Assembly: GCF_963677845.1 (NCBI RefSeq)
Contig: NZ_OY782498.1
Coordinates: 3,541,518-3,605,517, forward strand
Length of the DNA stretch: 64,000 nt
Direction: 5' to 3'
Source of the DNA: an uncultured Pseudodesulfovibrio sp.
Lineage (GTDB): Bacteria > Desulfobacterota > Desulfovibrionia > Desulfovibrionales > Desulfovibrionaceae
The notes under the pieces: model-generated
What the model was told of the DNA's origin: nothing
The model's database searches: none
What the model saw: the letters and a program-made list of their open reading frames with translations, nothing else
Shown: positions 44,741-53,514 of the stretch, in pieces
Numbering within the stretch: the first letter of the stretch is position 1
Layout of the letters: every line of letters begins with the position of its first letter
Translations under genes and position numbers: made by a program

Positions 44741-45358
44741 ATGAAAAAAAAGTGCATGATTATTTGGGCAGCAATGATTTGCTCCGTACTGTTCTTTGGA
44801 ACACCGGCTGTGGCCGGAGATGATTTCCCTACATCCCTTGCGGGGTTTTCTTTGGGGGATAATGTAAAAAAATATGCTGACTATTGCCATTTGGAGAAGG
44901 CTGTTCCCGGTTCTGACGCACCGTTTTTGAGTGAAGCCGTCATTAAGTCCGATGTCCTTCCGGGTGTTCGGGGGGGGAGCCTGATCTTTGGTAATTGCGA
45001 CCACAAAGATGAACTTGTCGGTATCAAGTTGAAATTTCATGACCGCGGTAAAGGACTTTTTGACAAGTTGTACAAACAGTATGAGAAGAAATTTGGTGAG
45101 CCTGACAACTATGTGGGTGATGCTTTTAAGAATGTCATCGCATGGCAGTGGGTGTTCAAGAATGATAGTAAGGAAGAAATCGCTCTGGTGCTTATGTGGA
45201 GTCGTAGCCAGCAGATGCGCCCCGGCGTTTCTATCAAGCTGACGCACAAAACTCGCGTGAAGCAGGAGCTGGATTGCTATTTGGCGATGGATAACGACAA
45301 GAGTATGAACGGAAAGAAAAGCCGGATCAAGTCTCTGGATCAATACATCCCTCACTAG
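44741..45358 (+). CDS. secreted protein of unknown function
   Basis: 205 residues. The signal peptide MKKKCMIIWAAMICSVLFFGTPAVAG is clear and fixes the start at 44741; the open frame extends upstream to 44594 without homologous content. The mature protein has short alternating strands (IFGNCDHKDELVGIKLKFHDRG, VIAWQWVFKND, IALVLMWSRS) that suggest a small beta-rich domain, and no recognised motif. Two bp separate its stop from the next ATG, so it is the first gene of a three-gene operon with an unknown protein and a PqqD-like protein. Confidence 0.7.
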   Translation: MKKKCMIIWAAMICSVLFFGTPAVAGDDFPTSLAGFSLGDNVKKYADYCHLEKAVPGSDAPFLSEAVIKSDVLPGVRGGSLIFGNCDHKDELVGIKLKFHDRGKGLFDKLYKQYEKKFGEPDNYVGDAFKNVIAWQWVFKNDSKEEIALVLMWSRSQQMRPGVSIKLTHKTRVKQELDCYLAMDNDKSMNGKKSRIKSLDQYIPH

Positions 45359-45360
45359 GC

Positions 45361-46278
45361 ATGGCTGAATATCTTTGGAATGGCCTTGGCGTTGTCGCGC
45401 CTGATGTATGGGAACCTACCGCTATTGAGCGGGATGGGTTGACTCTTGCCGAGGGTGGGCAGCCAGTATGCGAACTCAAGTGGAACCGCATTCGCGGTTC
45501 CTTTTCTTTTGAAAAACATATCAAGAAGCTCACCAAAGGCCACAAAGGAGCGGCTATAAGCGGTGTGGCCGATGAGGAAACTCCTCCAGCTTGGAATGAC
45601 GCCCTGAGAATATTAGCTGAATTCGGTCTCCGTTCTCAGAGCTTTATTTGGCAGGCTTCCGGTGTACGAGGCATTGGCGCAACCTTGCATAACCCCGGTA
45701 CCGGACTGGCCGCGCTGGTGCAGTTTTTTATCCGTGCCGAGTCCGATGAAGATCGGGCCGCCAAGGTGTTGGCTTCACTTCGTGATTATTCGAGCGGCAA
45801 AAGTCTGCCATGGACCATGTTTGGCGTCACAGCACGAGTTCCGGCAGAGTTTATTCTCGACACATTTTCGTTTCAGCCTGGGCATTATCGTGTTCAATAT
45901 TGGCGGCCAAAATCCGGTAAAATGTCAGAGCGTGTTCCGCCGGGGAAAGGGCCGGGAACCCAGCTTACGTTTGAACGATTTGCACCGGCTTCGGTTCTGC
46001 TGCGACACACAGGTCTGGCTGAATGGATAGCCGAGACCGTAAAGGAAACACCTGAAGTCGAGGCTTTTGCAAGTCAATCGTCGAGAGTCGCGTGGAACAG
46101 TGCCCTCAAGACATCGTTGCTTCGTAAGACATTACGGCGTGAGGTATATTCTCAAGGGCGGGCTTGGACGACTGAAACAGGGAACGCCATCCTTTCTGTG
46201 TGTGCGTCGGGGACAGTCCCTGCACCTGAAATTTTGTTTGCCGATATTTGTGGGAGTTACGCTCTTGTTCAAGAATAA
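45361..46278 (+). CDS. hypothetical protein (305 residues) in a PqqD operon
   Basis: Soluble protein without signal or membrane segments; I do not recognise the family. Its centre has RVQYWRPKSGKMSERVPPGKG and a surrounding beta-rich portion; the C-terminal part (EWIAETVKETPEVEAF, WNSALKTSLLRKTLRREVY) is helical. The start lies 2 bp behind the preceding stop and the stop overlaps the next gene by 14 bp, so all three genes are translationally coupled. Any function is inference from the PqqD-like neighbour. Confidence 0.7.
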   Translation: MAEYLWNGLGVVAPDVWEPTAIERDGLTLAEGGQPVCELKWNRIRGSFSFEKHIKKLTKGHKGAAISGVADEETPPAWNDALRILAEFGLRSQSFIWQASGVRGIGATLHNPGTGLAALVQFFIRAESDEDRAAKVLASLRDYSSGKSLPWTMFGVTARVPAEFILDTFSFQPGHYRVQYWRPKSGKMSERVPPGKGPGTQLTFERFAPASVLLRHTGLAEWIAETVKETPEVEAFASQSSRVAWNSALKTSLLRKTLRREVYSQGRAWTTETGNAILSVCASGTVPAPEILFADICGSYALVQE

Positions 46279-46642
46279 ATCGACAGAGCCTGTCATTTCG
46301 CGCGCCGAGGCCCTGAATATGGTCCCGGTGAAGAATAGGGCCGTGGAAGAGACTGCTTTGCCTGATGGTTTGGTGCGGTTGGCATATCCCTTGGCGATAA
46401 AACCGTGGTTTGGACGGTTGGCTGAAAAGGTAGGTATGTGGGACAAGAAACCCATGATCAAACAGGTTGAACTCGATGAACTGGGAGCGTTTGTTTGGGA
46501 ACGAATCGATGGCGAACGTTCTGTTCAACAGATTGCCGCAGAGTTGGCATCATTTTATGAAGTGCAGCCACGCGAGGCCGAGTTGAGTGTGACTGCGTTT
46601 ATTAAAACGATTGGTCAACGAGGGATTATTGGGTTGAAATAG
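46265..46642 (+). CDS. PqqD-family (RRE-like) protein
   Basis: 125 residues with a PqqD-like winged-helix domain in the C-terminal part: MIKQVELDELGAFVWERIDGERSVQQIAAELASFY, then EAELSVTAFIKTIGQRGIIGL. These domains bind leader peptides in RiPP biosynthesis but also occur as stand-alone proteins of unknown role. TTG at 46265 has GGGAG eight bases upstream and is the likeliest start; GTG 46250 is an alternative. No radical SAM, precursor peptide or protease gene is nearby. It is followed by hairpin CCAATCAGCC-TTT-GGCTGATTGG. Confidence 0.75.
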   Translation: MFKNKSTEPVISRAEALNMVPVKNRAVEETALPDGLVRLAYPLAIKPWFGRLAEKVGMWDKKPMIKQVELDELGAFVWERIDGERSVQQIAAELASFYEVQPREAELSVTAFIKTIGQRGIIGLK

Positions 46643-46659
46643 TTTTTTTTGGACGTCTC

Positions 46660-46696
46660 CCAATCAGCCTTTGGCTGATTGGTCATCTCCTTTTTT
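46660..46696 (+). terminator. terminator-like hairpin after the PqqD gene
   Basis: Perfect 10-bp stem CCAATCAGCC / GGCTGATTGG, loop TTT (46660-46682), followed after ten bases by a run of six T's. It is 17 bp past the stop and marks the edge of the repeat block. Confidence 0.6.
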
Positions 46697-46950
46697 ATAG
46701 AATGCGTTGCGTGCATCCGCAGTGAAAATGCAAACGGTATTGTTGTAAAGGTTTCGCCTTTACGGCGACCTGCTTTTTTTGAGGCGAAAAAAAGGAGGCA
46801 AAAAACGCCTTTTCGGTGTGAGCCTGATAGCGGACCCAAGAGCCTGTACGCGGCTTTACTGTCCGATAGGATTGTCTGTGACAGACTCGGTCGGGCTACG
46901 CTTCGCCGCGCGGGACAGGCTCTAAGGTCCGTTATCAATTTCTCGTCGTT
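46690..46950. repeat. fourth copy of the 391-bp repeat, diverged
   Basis: A palindromic core at 46826-46936 (111 bp) matches the three copies near 10.3-11.2 kb, including the GTCTGTGACAGAC apical hairpin and the GGTCCGTTATC end. The upstream hairpin GGTTTCGCC-TTTA-CGGCGACC and the A/T-tract section are also present. Only one unit is present here. Confidence 0.9.
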
Positions 46951-47089
46951 GTAAGGGGGGGCGGTGTAGGTGTTTGTTTTTGATTTGGGTTTTCCGGTAA
47001 ATGCATACATATTTTTAGGTGTTTTATGCCATCGTGATAAATATATTTCATCATAGGTGCTTACTTTTAATTCTAAGTTCTTCGCTCTC

Positions 47090-47356
47090 CATAAAGGGCC
47101 TTGGGGTGCTCAAGCACCCCAACACCGCTCTCTCTCCGAAGACGATTTCTTATCCGCCCAGCCAGACGAAGACGGGAACCAGCCCTTGATTGGCGGTTTA
47201 GAAGCTGACCAATCGAAGGAGGCGGCTTTGGTAAGGAAATAGATAAGTTGTCTTAAACTGAGGAATGGCGGGAGAGGAAGGGCTTATACTTTTGATAGGG
47301 TGGAGCCGACTCGATTGGATCAGATTCTTACCGCCAATCATGGGGGCGGCCAAGCT
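47090..47356. repeat. dispersed repeat block B, copy 2
   Basis: Contains TTGGGGTGCT-CA-AGCACCCCAA (47101-47122), the CTCCGAAGACGA segment, TGACCAATCGAAGGAGG and TTGGATCAGATTCTT to GGGGGCGGCCAAGCT, in the same order as the copy at 11366-11645. Positions 46643-47544 hold no credible gene. Between 47357 and 47540 there are further inverted repeats that do not match block 1. Confidence 0.85.
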
Positions 47357-47544
47357 CGTAAAGCGCCTTTTCTTTCGTCTATTTCTTTTGGCGCAGCAAA
47401 AGAAATGGACTCCGCCGGAAGGGCGCGCTTTAGCGCAATCTTTAAAAAAAATAAAACGCCGTCCTCAAGGCGGCATCCTTATTTCTTTTTCCCAATGAAG
47501 ACAGAACCCCGCTTTCTTCAGGCCCGCTGCTCGAAGCGCCCCCT

Positions 47545-47937
47545 TTACCTCCAGTAGATGGTCGCCGTCCGCTCTCCAAATTCCCGAGCTTTTTTCACAT
47601 CGACCCCAAAATACAGATCAACCCGCCGTTTGAATCGTTTATTCATTTTATCCAAAACCACATAAGGTCCGCCGAGTCCTTCAATATGCACTTCGGCCTG
47701 ATTTCCTAACCCCATGGGAATAAGGTCGCGCGACACTGCCACACTTTTCATGCCGGGTTTGAGCTTGTTCGCCCATGCCGCAACAAACGGATTGCCATCT
47801 GTTTGTCCCCGTGTAGAGTTGTATGCCGTCACCGTCACATCCAGGCTTTTCCAGAATACCGGATTAGGAATACTCAAACCTGCACTCACAAAGGTCATCA
47901 GCGCGACCACGGTCATGGAAAGAATAAAATATTTCAT
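47545..47937 (-). CDS. 3D-domain (MltA C-terminal-like) secreted protein
   Basis: 130 residues. An N-terminal signal or anchor (ILSMTVVALMTFVSAGLS) precedes a 3D (Asp-Asp-Asp) domain: VTAYNSTRGQTDGNPFVAAWA, SVAVSRDLIPMGLGNQAEVHIEGLGGPYVVLDKM, RRVDLYFGVDVKKAREFG. The three aspartates (QTDG, LDKM, VDLYFGVDV) are the catalytic-type set of peptidoglycan lytic domains such as MltA and Rpf-like proteins. It is a minimal form and probably acts on peptidoglycan. It lies beside repeat block 2. Confidence 0.82.
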   Translation of the reverse strand: MKYFILSMTVVALMTFVSAGLSIPNPVFWKSLDVTVTAYNSTRGQTDGNPFVAAWANKLKPGMKSVAVSRDLIPMGLGNQAEVHIEGLGGPYVVLDKMNKRFKRRVDLYFGVDVKKAREFGERTATIYWR

Positions 47938-48106
47938 AACTCATTGCGTTACATGAGGAAATAAAGATCGGCAAGACAATGTCGTTAGTATGCCAAAGCG
48001 GGGGGGGCGACAAACAACAAGATGGGTACAAAGGAGGAATAAAGACGACTTTCATACGCCCTGTTTCTCTGCTGAAATAAGAGGTATGGGATGAATAGGA
48101 GAAGGT

Positions 48107-48358
48107 ATGTCGGAATCAGAAAATGAGATTTATATAATTGTCCGCGATGGCGAATCAATCAAACTGGATGAGCTTGAGGGGGGCACCGTTCACGTCGAAT
48201 TCCAGCATGACAGTGAAGAACAACAACGCAATTATTGTGCGTGCAAGCCTTCAATCATTGAGTATGTCGTCGATCAGTCTCTTGGTGTCGTGAGGGGCCT
48301 ATTCTATATTGCGGTCGGTATTATCCTGTTTGGCTGGTTCCTGACGAAATGTTCATAA
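48107..48358 (+). CDS. small membrane protein of unknown function
   Basis: 83 residues. A soluble acidic N-terminus (MSESENEIYIIVRDGESIKLDELEGG) contains CACKP near the middle, and one C-terminal transmembrane helix (VVRGLFYIAVGIILFGWFL) follows. AGGAG lies eight bases before ATG. The stop overlaps the convergent GATase gene by 6 bp. No family recognised. Confidence 0.65.
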   Translation: MSESENEIYIIVRDGESIKLDELEGGTVHVEFQHDSEEQQRNYCACKPSIIEYVVDQSLGVVRGLFYIAVGIILFGWFLTKCS

Positions 48359-49069
48359 TTCGGTGCAATATGCTGCAAATCGTTTGAGCACTGATGCTGA
48401 TTCTGGCGTTTCAACCACTGCATCGCGAAGACTGTTTGCATCCCCACCCTGATCAGTGATTTTTCCTCGCAATTGTTCAATGTAATAGCGGATGGCCTCG
48501 GCATCGAATTCCGGGTGAAATTGTACTCCCCATGCGTGGTTGCCTACACGGAAACATTGGTGTGGATCATGACTGCTGGCAGCCAGCACCGTGGCATTTG
48601 GTGGCAGACTGAGTGCGGTCTGGGAATGAGTGACATGGCCTTTGAAAAATGAAGGCAGACCGCCAATGAGTGGATCAGCCATGCCGTTTTCAGTCAACGT
48701 GATATCGACCGTGCCAATCTCCAATCCCTCGGGATGAAATCCTGCTTCACCTCCCAAGGCGTGGGCCATGAGCTGATGGCCGAAACAAATGCCGATCATG
48801 GGCAGGTTCATCTTGACGGCTTCTTGCAGCCATTGAGCTGTGGTGGATATCCAAGGCAGATCATCAGTAACCATATCGTGAGAACCGGTAATGACACATC
48901 CCGCAATATTAGTAGGGGCAGGTAGTGGTGCGCCGGAGCGGACGTCTACACAGAGACAGTCTTCAAGGGGCATCTCCATGGCATTGGCGGTCCAATGTTC
49001 AAAATCATCGTGATCGTGGGTGAATTCTTCAAAGGTACCGCCGGTTTTGATGATCAGGATTTTTTTCAT
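48353..49069 (-). CDS. class I glutamine amidotransferase, stand-alone
   Basis: 238 residues. The catalytic Cys is in GICFGHQLMAHALGG and the His-Glu pair in VQFHPEFDAE. The architecture matches GMP-synthase-like GATases (YfeJ/PuuD-type) that act on free or conjugated glutamine derivatives. It has no attached synthetase domain. The substrate is unknown; a role as gamma-glutamyl hydrolase is possible. A convergent small membrane gene overlaps its end by 6 bp. Confidence 0.87.
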   Translation of the reverse strand: MKKILIIKTGGTFEEFTHDHDDFEHWTANAMEMPLEDCLCVDVRSGAPLPAPTNIAGCVITGSHDMVTDDLPWISTTAQWLQEAVKMNLPMIGICFGHQLMAHALGGEAGFHPEGLEIGTVDITLTENGMADPLIGGLPSFFKGHVTHSQTALSLPPNATVLAASSHDPHQCFRVGNHAWGVQFHPEFDAEAIRYYIEQLRGKITDQGGDANSLRDAVVETPESASVLKRFAAYCTEL

Positions 49070-49207
49070 GAAAGACCTGCGAAAGCGTTTTGGAGTGAAT
49101 GAAAGATTGGATGATGGCGCAAGGTCTCCAGACTGTCAACGGGCCGTGTCCAGACTTGAATTGTTACCCCGCTTTGCGGTATTGTATGGCAAGCACAGGA
49201 GAGTATA

Positions 49208-50581
49208 ATGGACCATATTAATATTGTTAGACAATTGAGTCGCCGAGATTTTATGAAAGCCGGGGGTATGACAGCCCTTGGTATCGCCCTTGGCGGATGT
49301 GCCAAAAATCCTGTTACCGGCGAGAATCAGTTCATGTTGGTCAGCGAGGAACAGGAAATTCAGATGGACAGAAAGGCTTCGCCGCAACAACTGTCCAACG
49401 ACTATGGTCCAACGCAGGATCTTGCGCTCAATGAATATGTGAGCGGCGTTGGTACAGCCCTGTCTGATAAATCGCATCGGCCGCAGATGCCGTACTCCTA
49501 CCGTGTGGTCAACGCCAATTACGTTAATGCCTACGCCTTTCCGGGTGGGACCATTGCCTGTACTCGCGGTATCATGCTTGAAATCGACAACGAGGCTGAA
49601 CTTTCGGCCTTGCTCGGTCATGAGATAGGACACGTCAACGCTCGGCACACTGCGGCGCGTATGAGTTCGCAGACCGTCATCGGTACATTAGCCGGTGTCG
49701 GTGGCGCGGCGGTTGGCGCAACATATGGTGGAACTTGGGGGGCACTCGCAGGAGGTCTCGGTGGCCTCGGTGCAGGATTACTTCTGGCATCATACAGTCG
49801 TGATGACGAGCGGCAGGCAGACAGCCTTGGTATGGAATACATGACCCGTGCTCAATATAACCCGGACGGCATGATAGGATTGATGGAAATGCTCAATGAA
49901 CAGCATGACCGGGAGCCGAGTTCCGTTGAGATCATGTTCGCAACCCATCCAATGAGTTCTGAGCGGTTGGCTACGGCGCGCAAACAGGCCGTTAATAAAT
50001 ACATGGGAGCCGGAGAGTACGCCATCTATCGCGAGCGGTATATGGACAACACTGCAGAACTTCGCAAGATCGGTCCGGCTATCAAGGAAATGCAGGACGC
50101 AGAAAAGCTTGGCGGTCAGAAGAAGTACGATGAAGCCGAGGAAAAGATGCAGTCTGCCCTGAAGAAGGTCCCGAACGATTACACCGGTCTTTTGCTCATG
50201 GCGAAATTGCAGATGGCCCAAAAGAAATACGAAGACGCTCTGCCTTATGCCATGGAAGCCAGACGAATTTATCCTGATGAGGCTCAAGCCAGCCAGTTGA
50301 GTGGTGTGCTTTTGATTCAATCCAAGCAGTATTCCCAGGCGCATGACAGTTTCGAGGCCTATGACAAGGCGTTGCCCGGCAATCCTTATTCCAATTTTTT
50401 CAAGGGCTACAGTCAGGAAGGCATGGGCAACCGGGAAGAAGCTGCCCGTGAATATTACAAATTCCTTCAACAGGTCCGGCAGGGTGATCAAGCCGGTCAC
50501 GCTTACCAACGTCTCATCGATTGGGGCTACATCAAGGGCGAGGTGCGACCTGTGCGCGACCCCATGTCTTATCTGGGATAA
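49208..50581 (+). CDS. Tat-exported lipoprotein M48 metalloprotease with TPRs
   Basis: 457 residues. A twin-arginine signal (SRRDFMKAGG) leads to a lipobox (ALGGC) at about residue 31, so the mature protein is lipid-anchored. Its M48 domain carries HEIGHVNARHTAARM (zinc His-Glu-x-x-His) with a downstream ERQADSLG Glu. A C-terminal TPR array (about 300-450, AEKLGGQKKYDEAEEKMQSALKKV) follows, the arrangement of BepA/YfgC-like proteases that aid outer-membrane protein assembly. AGGAG lies six bases before ATG. The twin-arginine start is unusual for BepA-like proteins but common in Desulfovibrionales. It stands alone. Confidence 0.9.
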   Translation: MDHINIVRQLSRRDFMKAGGMTALGIALGGCAKNPVTGENQFMLVSEEQEIQMDRKASPQQLSNDYGPTQDLALNEYVSGVGTALSDKSHRPQMPYSYRVVNANYVNAYAFPGGTIACTRGIMLEIDNEAELSALLGHEIGHVNARHTAARMSSQTVIGTLAGVGGAAVGATYGGTWGALAGGLGGLGAGLLLASYSRDDERQADSLGMEYMTRAQYNPDGMIGLMEMLNEQHDREPSSVEIMFATHPMSSERLATARKQAVNKYMGAGEYAIYRERYMDNTAELRKIGPAIKEMQDAEKLGGQKKYDEAEEKMQSALKKVPNDYTGLLLMAKLQMAQKKYEDALPYAMEARRIYPDEAQASQLSGVLLIQSKQYSQAHDSFEAYDKALPGNPYSNFFKGYSQEGMGNREEAAREYYKFLQQVRQGDQAGHAYQRLIDWGYIKGEVRPVRDPMSYLG

Positions 50582-50903
50582 CGGCTTCCGATAGCTGTGG
50601 CCTACCGGCGTTCGCTTTCAGCGGGACCAGGACGCTGTCCTGGACCTGCCAGAGAACCTTTTGAAAAAGGTTCTCTGGACTCTCCAAAACTTTTTATAGC
50701 GCCTTCGGCGAGCACACATAGTCCGAAAAAGATTTTTAGTCATGATGCAAATCGGGTTTCGATTTAGCTGACTAAGATCTCGCGAAGCGACACAAAAAGT
50801 TGAGGAAAAAAGAGGGATAGGGAGTCTGGGGTGAAGGGAGAGAAAGAACCCTTTACAAAGGTTTTTTCTCTCCCTTCACCCCAGACGTCGGAGACTTCTT
50901 AAA
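50582..50903. other. gene-free stretch with two large hairpins
   Basis: Holds a perfect 14-bp hairpin CCAGAGAACCTTTT-GA-AAAAGGTTCTCTGG (50649-50678), typical of dispersed Desulfovibrio hairpins, and near it the mirrored CCAGGAC / GTCCTGG. A very long hairpin lies at 50824-50886 (27-bp arms, one mismatch), adjoining the nrdJ stop. The intervening segment includes CGCGAAGCG, which also occurs near 31540. No gene is supported. Confidence 0.75.
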
Positions 50904-53143
50904 CTACCCGCCGCACTTGGTATAAGCGCAGGATTTGCAGATGTGGCAACCTTCTTCGAAGACGAGCGGTTCGCCGCAATCCGGGCAGAGTTCCTTGTTG
51001 AGTGATGCGACCTGTACGTCGACGCGATCACCGCTGAGATAGCGGGATTCGAAGACATGGGCGATGGCATCGGGAATGGATTTGACCAGATGTTTTTTCA
51101 TGAATTTGGGATTCTCGCCGCCAATACCCTTGAGCTGTTCGACGATTTCTCGCACTTCAACGCCGGAACGCAGGGCAAGAGAGACGAGCCTGCCAATGGC
51201 TTCGGCCTTGGCGGTGATTGATCCACCGGATTTGCCGATGGTGGCAAAAACTTCGAAGGGCTTGCCGTCCATCTCGTTGACGGTCAGGAAGAGCATTCCG
51301 AGACCTGTGGCGATCTTTTGGGTGAATCCGTAAATGACATCCGGGCGATCCTGAACGATGGAAGTATCTTCTTCCTTTTTCTTGTCGCTTTCGCCAGTGC
51401 AGAGAACTTGGGATGTCTTGGAGCCGTCGCGGTATACCGTGACGCCTTTGCAGCCATATTCGTAGGCCTTCCAGTAGATGTCCCAGATGTCTTCCTTGGT
51501 GGCGTTGCTGGGTAGATTGACGGTTTTGGAAACGGCATTGTCGGTGTGTTTCTGGAATGCGGCCTGCATCTTGAGGTGCCAGATAGGTTCGATATCCATT
51601 GAGGTGACAAAAATTGTCCGCAGTTCTTCGGGCAGGTGTTCCATCTTTTTGATGGTGCCGATTTTGGCGATTTCTTCCATGAGGTTGGCAGAATAGGCTC
51701 CGGCATCCTTGACCGCCGTTTCGAAAAATGGGTTGGTCTCGACCAGCTTGTCGTTGTCCATGACGTTACGCACGAAGGACAGGGCAAACAGCGGCTCTAC
51801 GCCGGAGGAACAGCCTGCGATGATGGACAGAGTGCCGGTAGGCGCGATGGTCGTGGTCGTGGCGTTGCGGTAAGGACCAAGATTGGCTTCACCGAAAATG
51901 GACTCAACATATGTCGGGAAATGGCCGCGCTCAGCGGCGAGGGTCTTTGACGCACTTCGGGCTTCGTCCTGTACGAATTTCATGACGCGTTCGCCCATAT
52001 CAACGGCAGTCTGGGAGTTGTAGGGGATTTTGAGCTGGTAAGCAGGTCAGCCCACCCCATGACACCGAGACCGATCTTGCGGTTCATCTCAACGGTTTCG
52101 GTGATCTGAGGCAGAGGGTACTGGGAGGCGTCGATGACGTTGTCCAGAAATCTGACGGCCAGATGCACGATGCGCTTGAGTTCATCCCAATCCACTTCGG
52201 AATCGTGACCATTCTTGCCTTTGGCGAAACACTTGCCGAGGTTGATGGAGCCGAGGTTGCAGGCTTCGTAAGGCAGCAAGGGCTGCTCGCCACAGGGGTT
52301 TGTGGATTCCATGTCGCCGAGCTTGGGCGTGGGGTTGTCGCGGTTGATGCGATCCAGAAAGACGATACCCGGATCGCCGGATTCCCATGCCTTTTGCACC
52401 AAAATATTGAAGACATCACGGGCGTTGAGAGACCCTGCTTTTTCACCGGAATTGGGTGCGATGAGGTCGAAATCCTCTTTCTTCTCAACAGCTTTCATGA
52501 AGGCTTCGGTCAGGCCTATGGACAGGTTGAAATTGTTCAATTCCCCATCACGTTCTTTGGCCTTGATAAAATCCATGATGTCCGGGTGGTCGACGCGTAA
52601 AATGCCCATGTTAGCGCCGCGTCGGGTTCCACCCTGTTTGATTTGTTCGGTAGCGCAGTTGAAAATCTTGAGGAAGGAGAGAGGCCCGGACGCCACACCG
52701 CCTGTGGAGCCGACTACTGAATCTTTGGCACGCAGGCGGGAGAAAGAGAACCCTGTACCGCCGCCGGATTTGTGGATCATGGCTGCATGCTTCACAGCGT
52801 CGAAAATGCCTTCAATATCGTCTTCGATCGGCAAGACGAAACAGGCGGCCAACTGTCCGATGTCGGTGCCTGCGTTCATGAGTGTGGGGGAATTGGGCAA
52901 AAAACGATATGAAGTCATAAGGTCGTAGAATTCGCGTGCCAGCTTGGTGGATTTGAACGAAGACTCTTTGTATTTGTTTTCTTCTTCGGCAATGGCTGCC
53001 GCCACTCTCCAGAAGAGCTCCTTGGTGGTCTCGTACGTGACCCCCTCGGTGTCTTTCCGTTGGTAACGCCGTTTCAAAACTATCTTGGCGTTTTCATTGA
53101 TAATCGGGTCTGAAAGATTAGCTGGCATTTTGAGTTTGGACAT
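50904..53143 (-). pseudogene. nrdJ: class II (B12-dependent) ribonucleotide reductase, broken by a -1 frameshift
   Basis: Coenzyme-B12-dependent reduction of ribonucleotides, about 746 residues in all. The N-terminal part (start ATG 53143, GAAGG upstream) carries PTLMNAGTD, the radical-chemistry STNPCGEQPLLPYEACNLGSINL and GVMGWADLL. The C-terminal part carries ALSFVRNV, TVNLPSNATKEDIWDIYWKAYEYG and a zinc-ribbon tail (CPDCGEPLVFEEGC, CKSCAYTKCGG). The reading frame breaks near 52036-52042, where CTGCTTACCAG needs one extra T to continue as CTG CTT TAC CAG in frame with the downstream half. Everything on both sides is intact. It may be a sequencing indel or a true lesion; no second RNR is in the window. 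Confidence 0.85.
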
Positions 53144-53514
53144 AAATGAACCTTCGTAAACGTTTGAAAAAATTGAATTTATATAAAAATACAAGCAAAA
53201 GCTGATGTAGGCGCTAGAGAATATCTAGACTATAGAAAGCAGGTGAAAAACGCCAGTGTAAATTGTATTTTTATGCATAAACTCCGGGAAGCCTTTACCT
53301 GTCTTGGTTGTCAGCTTTTGAGGCTTATCGAAAATAGTTATTATTTTATTTCCGGTATTTTTTATGCCATTTTCAGAGGCCCGGGAAGTTGGGAAGAAAG
53401 ATTTGAATCAGCAATAAATGGTGTCATTTTGGTTTGCGGATTTTAATTACAAATAGAATGAGGGGGTTGCTGATTTAAAGATGATACAATGCATCCTCAA
53501 AGTTGATATGGAGG
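53144..53514. other. gene-free region upstream of nrdJ
   Basis: 371 bp of low GC content. A 67-residue plus-strand frame exists but lacks similarity or a clear ribosome binding site, so it is not called. TTATGCATAA occurs at 53271-53280, the same ten bases as upstream of modB. No B12 riboswitch was recognised. Confidence 0.5.

Noticed and set aside
46067-46264. Upstream extension of the PqqD gene to an in-frame ATG at 46067
   Set aside because: It would overlap the preceding gene by over 200 bp and adds sequence with no PqqD similarity. The TTG at 46265 has a ribosome binding site.
53243-53446. 67-residue plus-strand frame starting GTG between nrdJ and modC, with a hydrophobic stretch
   Set aside because: No recognised family, no proper spacing of a Shine-Dalgarno and low-GC background where frames arise by chance.
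53144-53514. Possible B12 riboswitch upstream of the B12-dependent ribonucleotide reductase
   Set aside because: I found no GCCACTG box or the long multi-stem structure expected for a cobalamin element.
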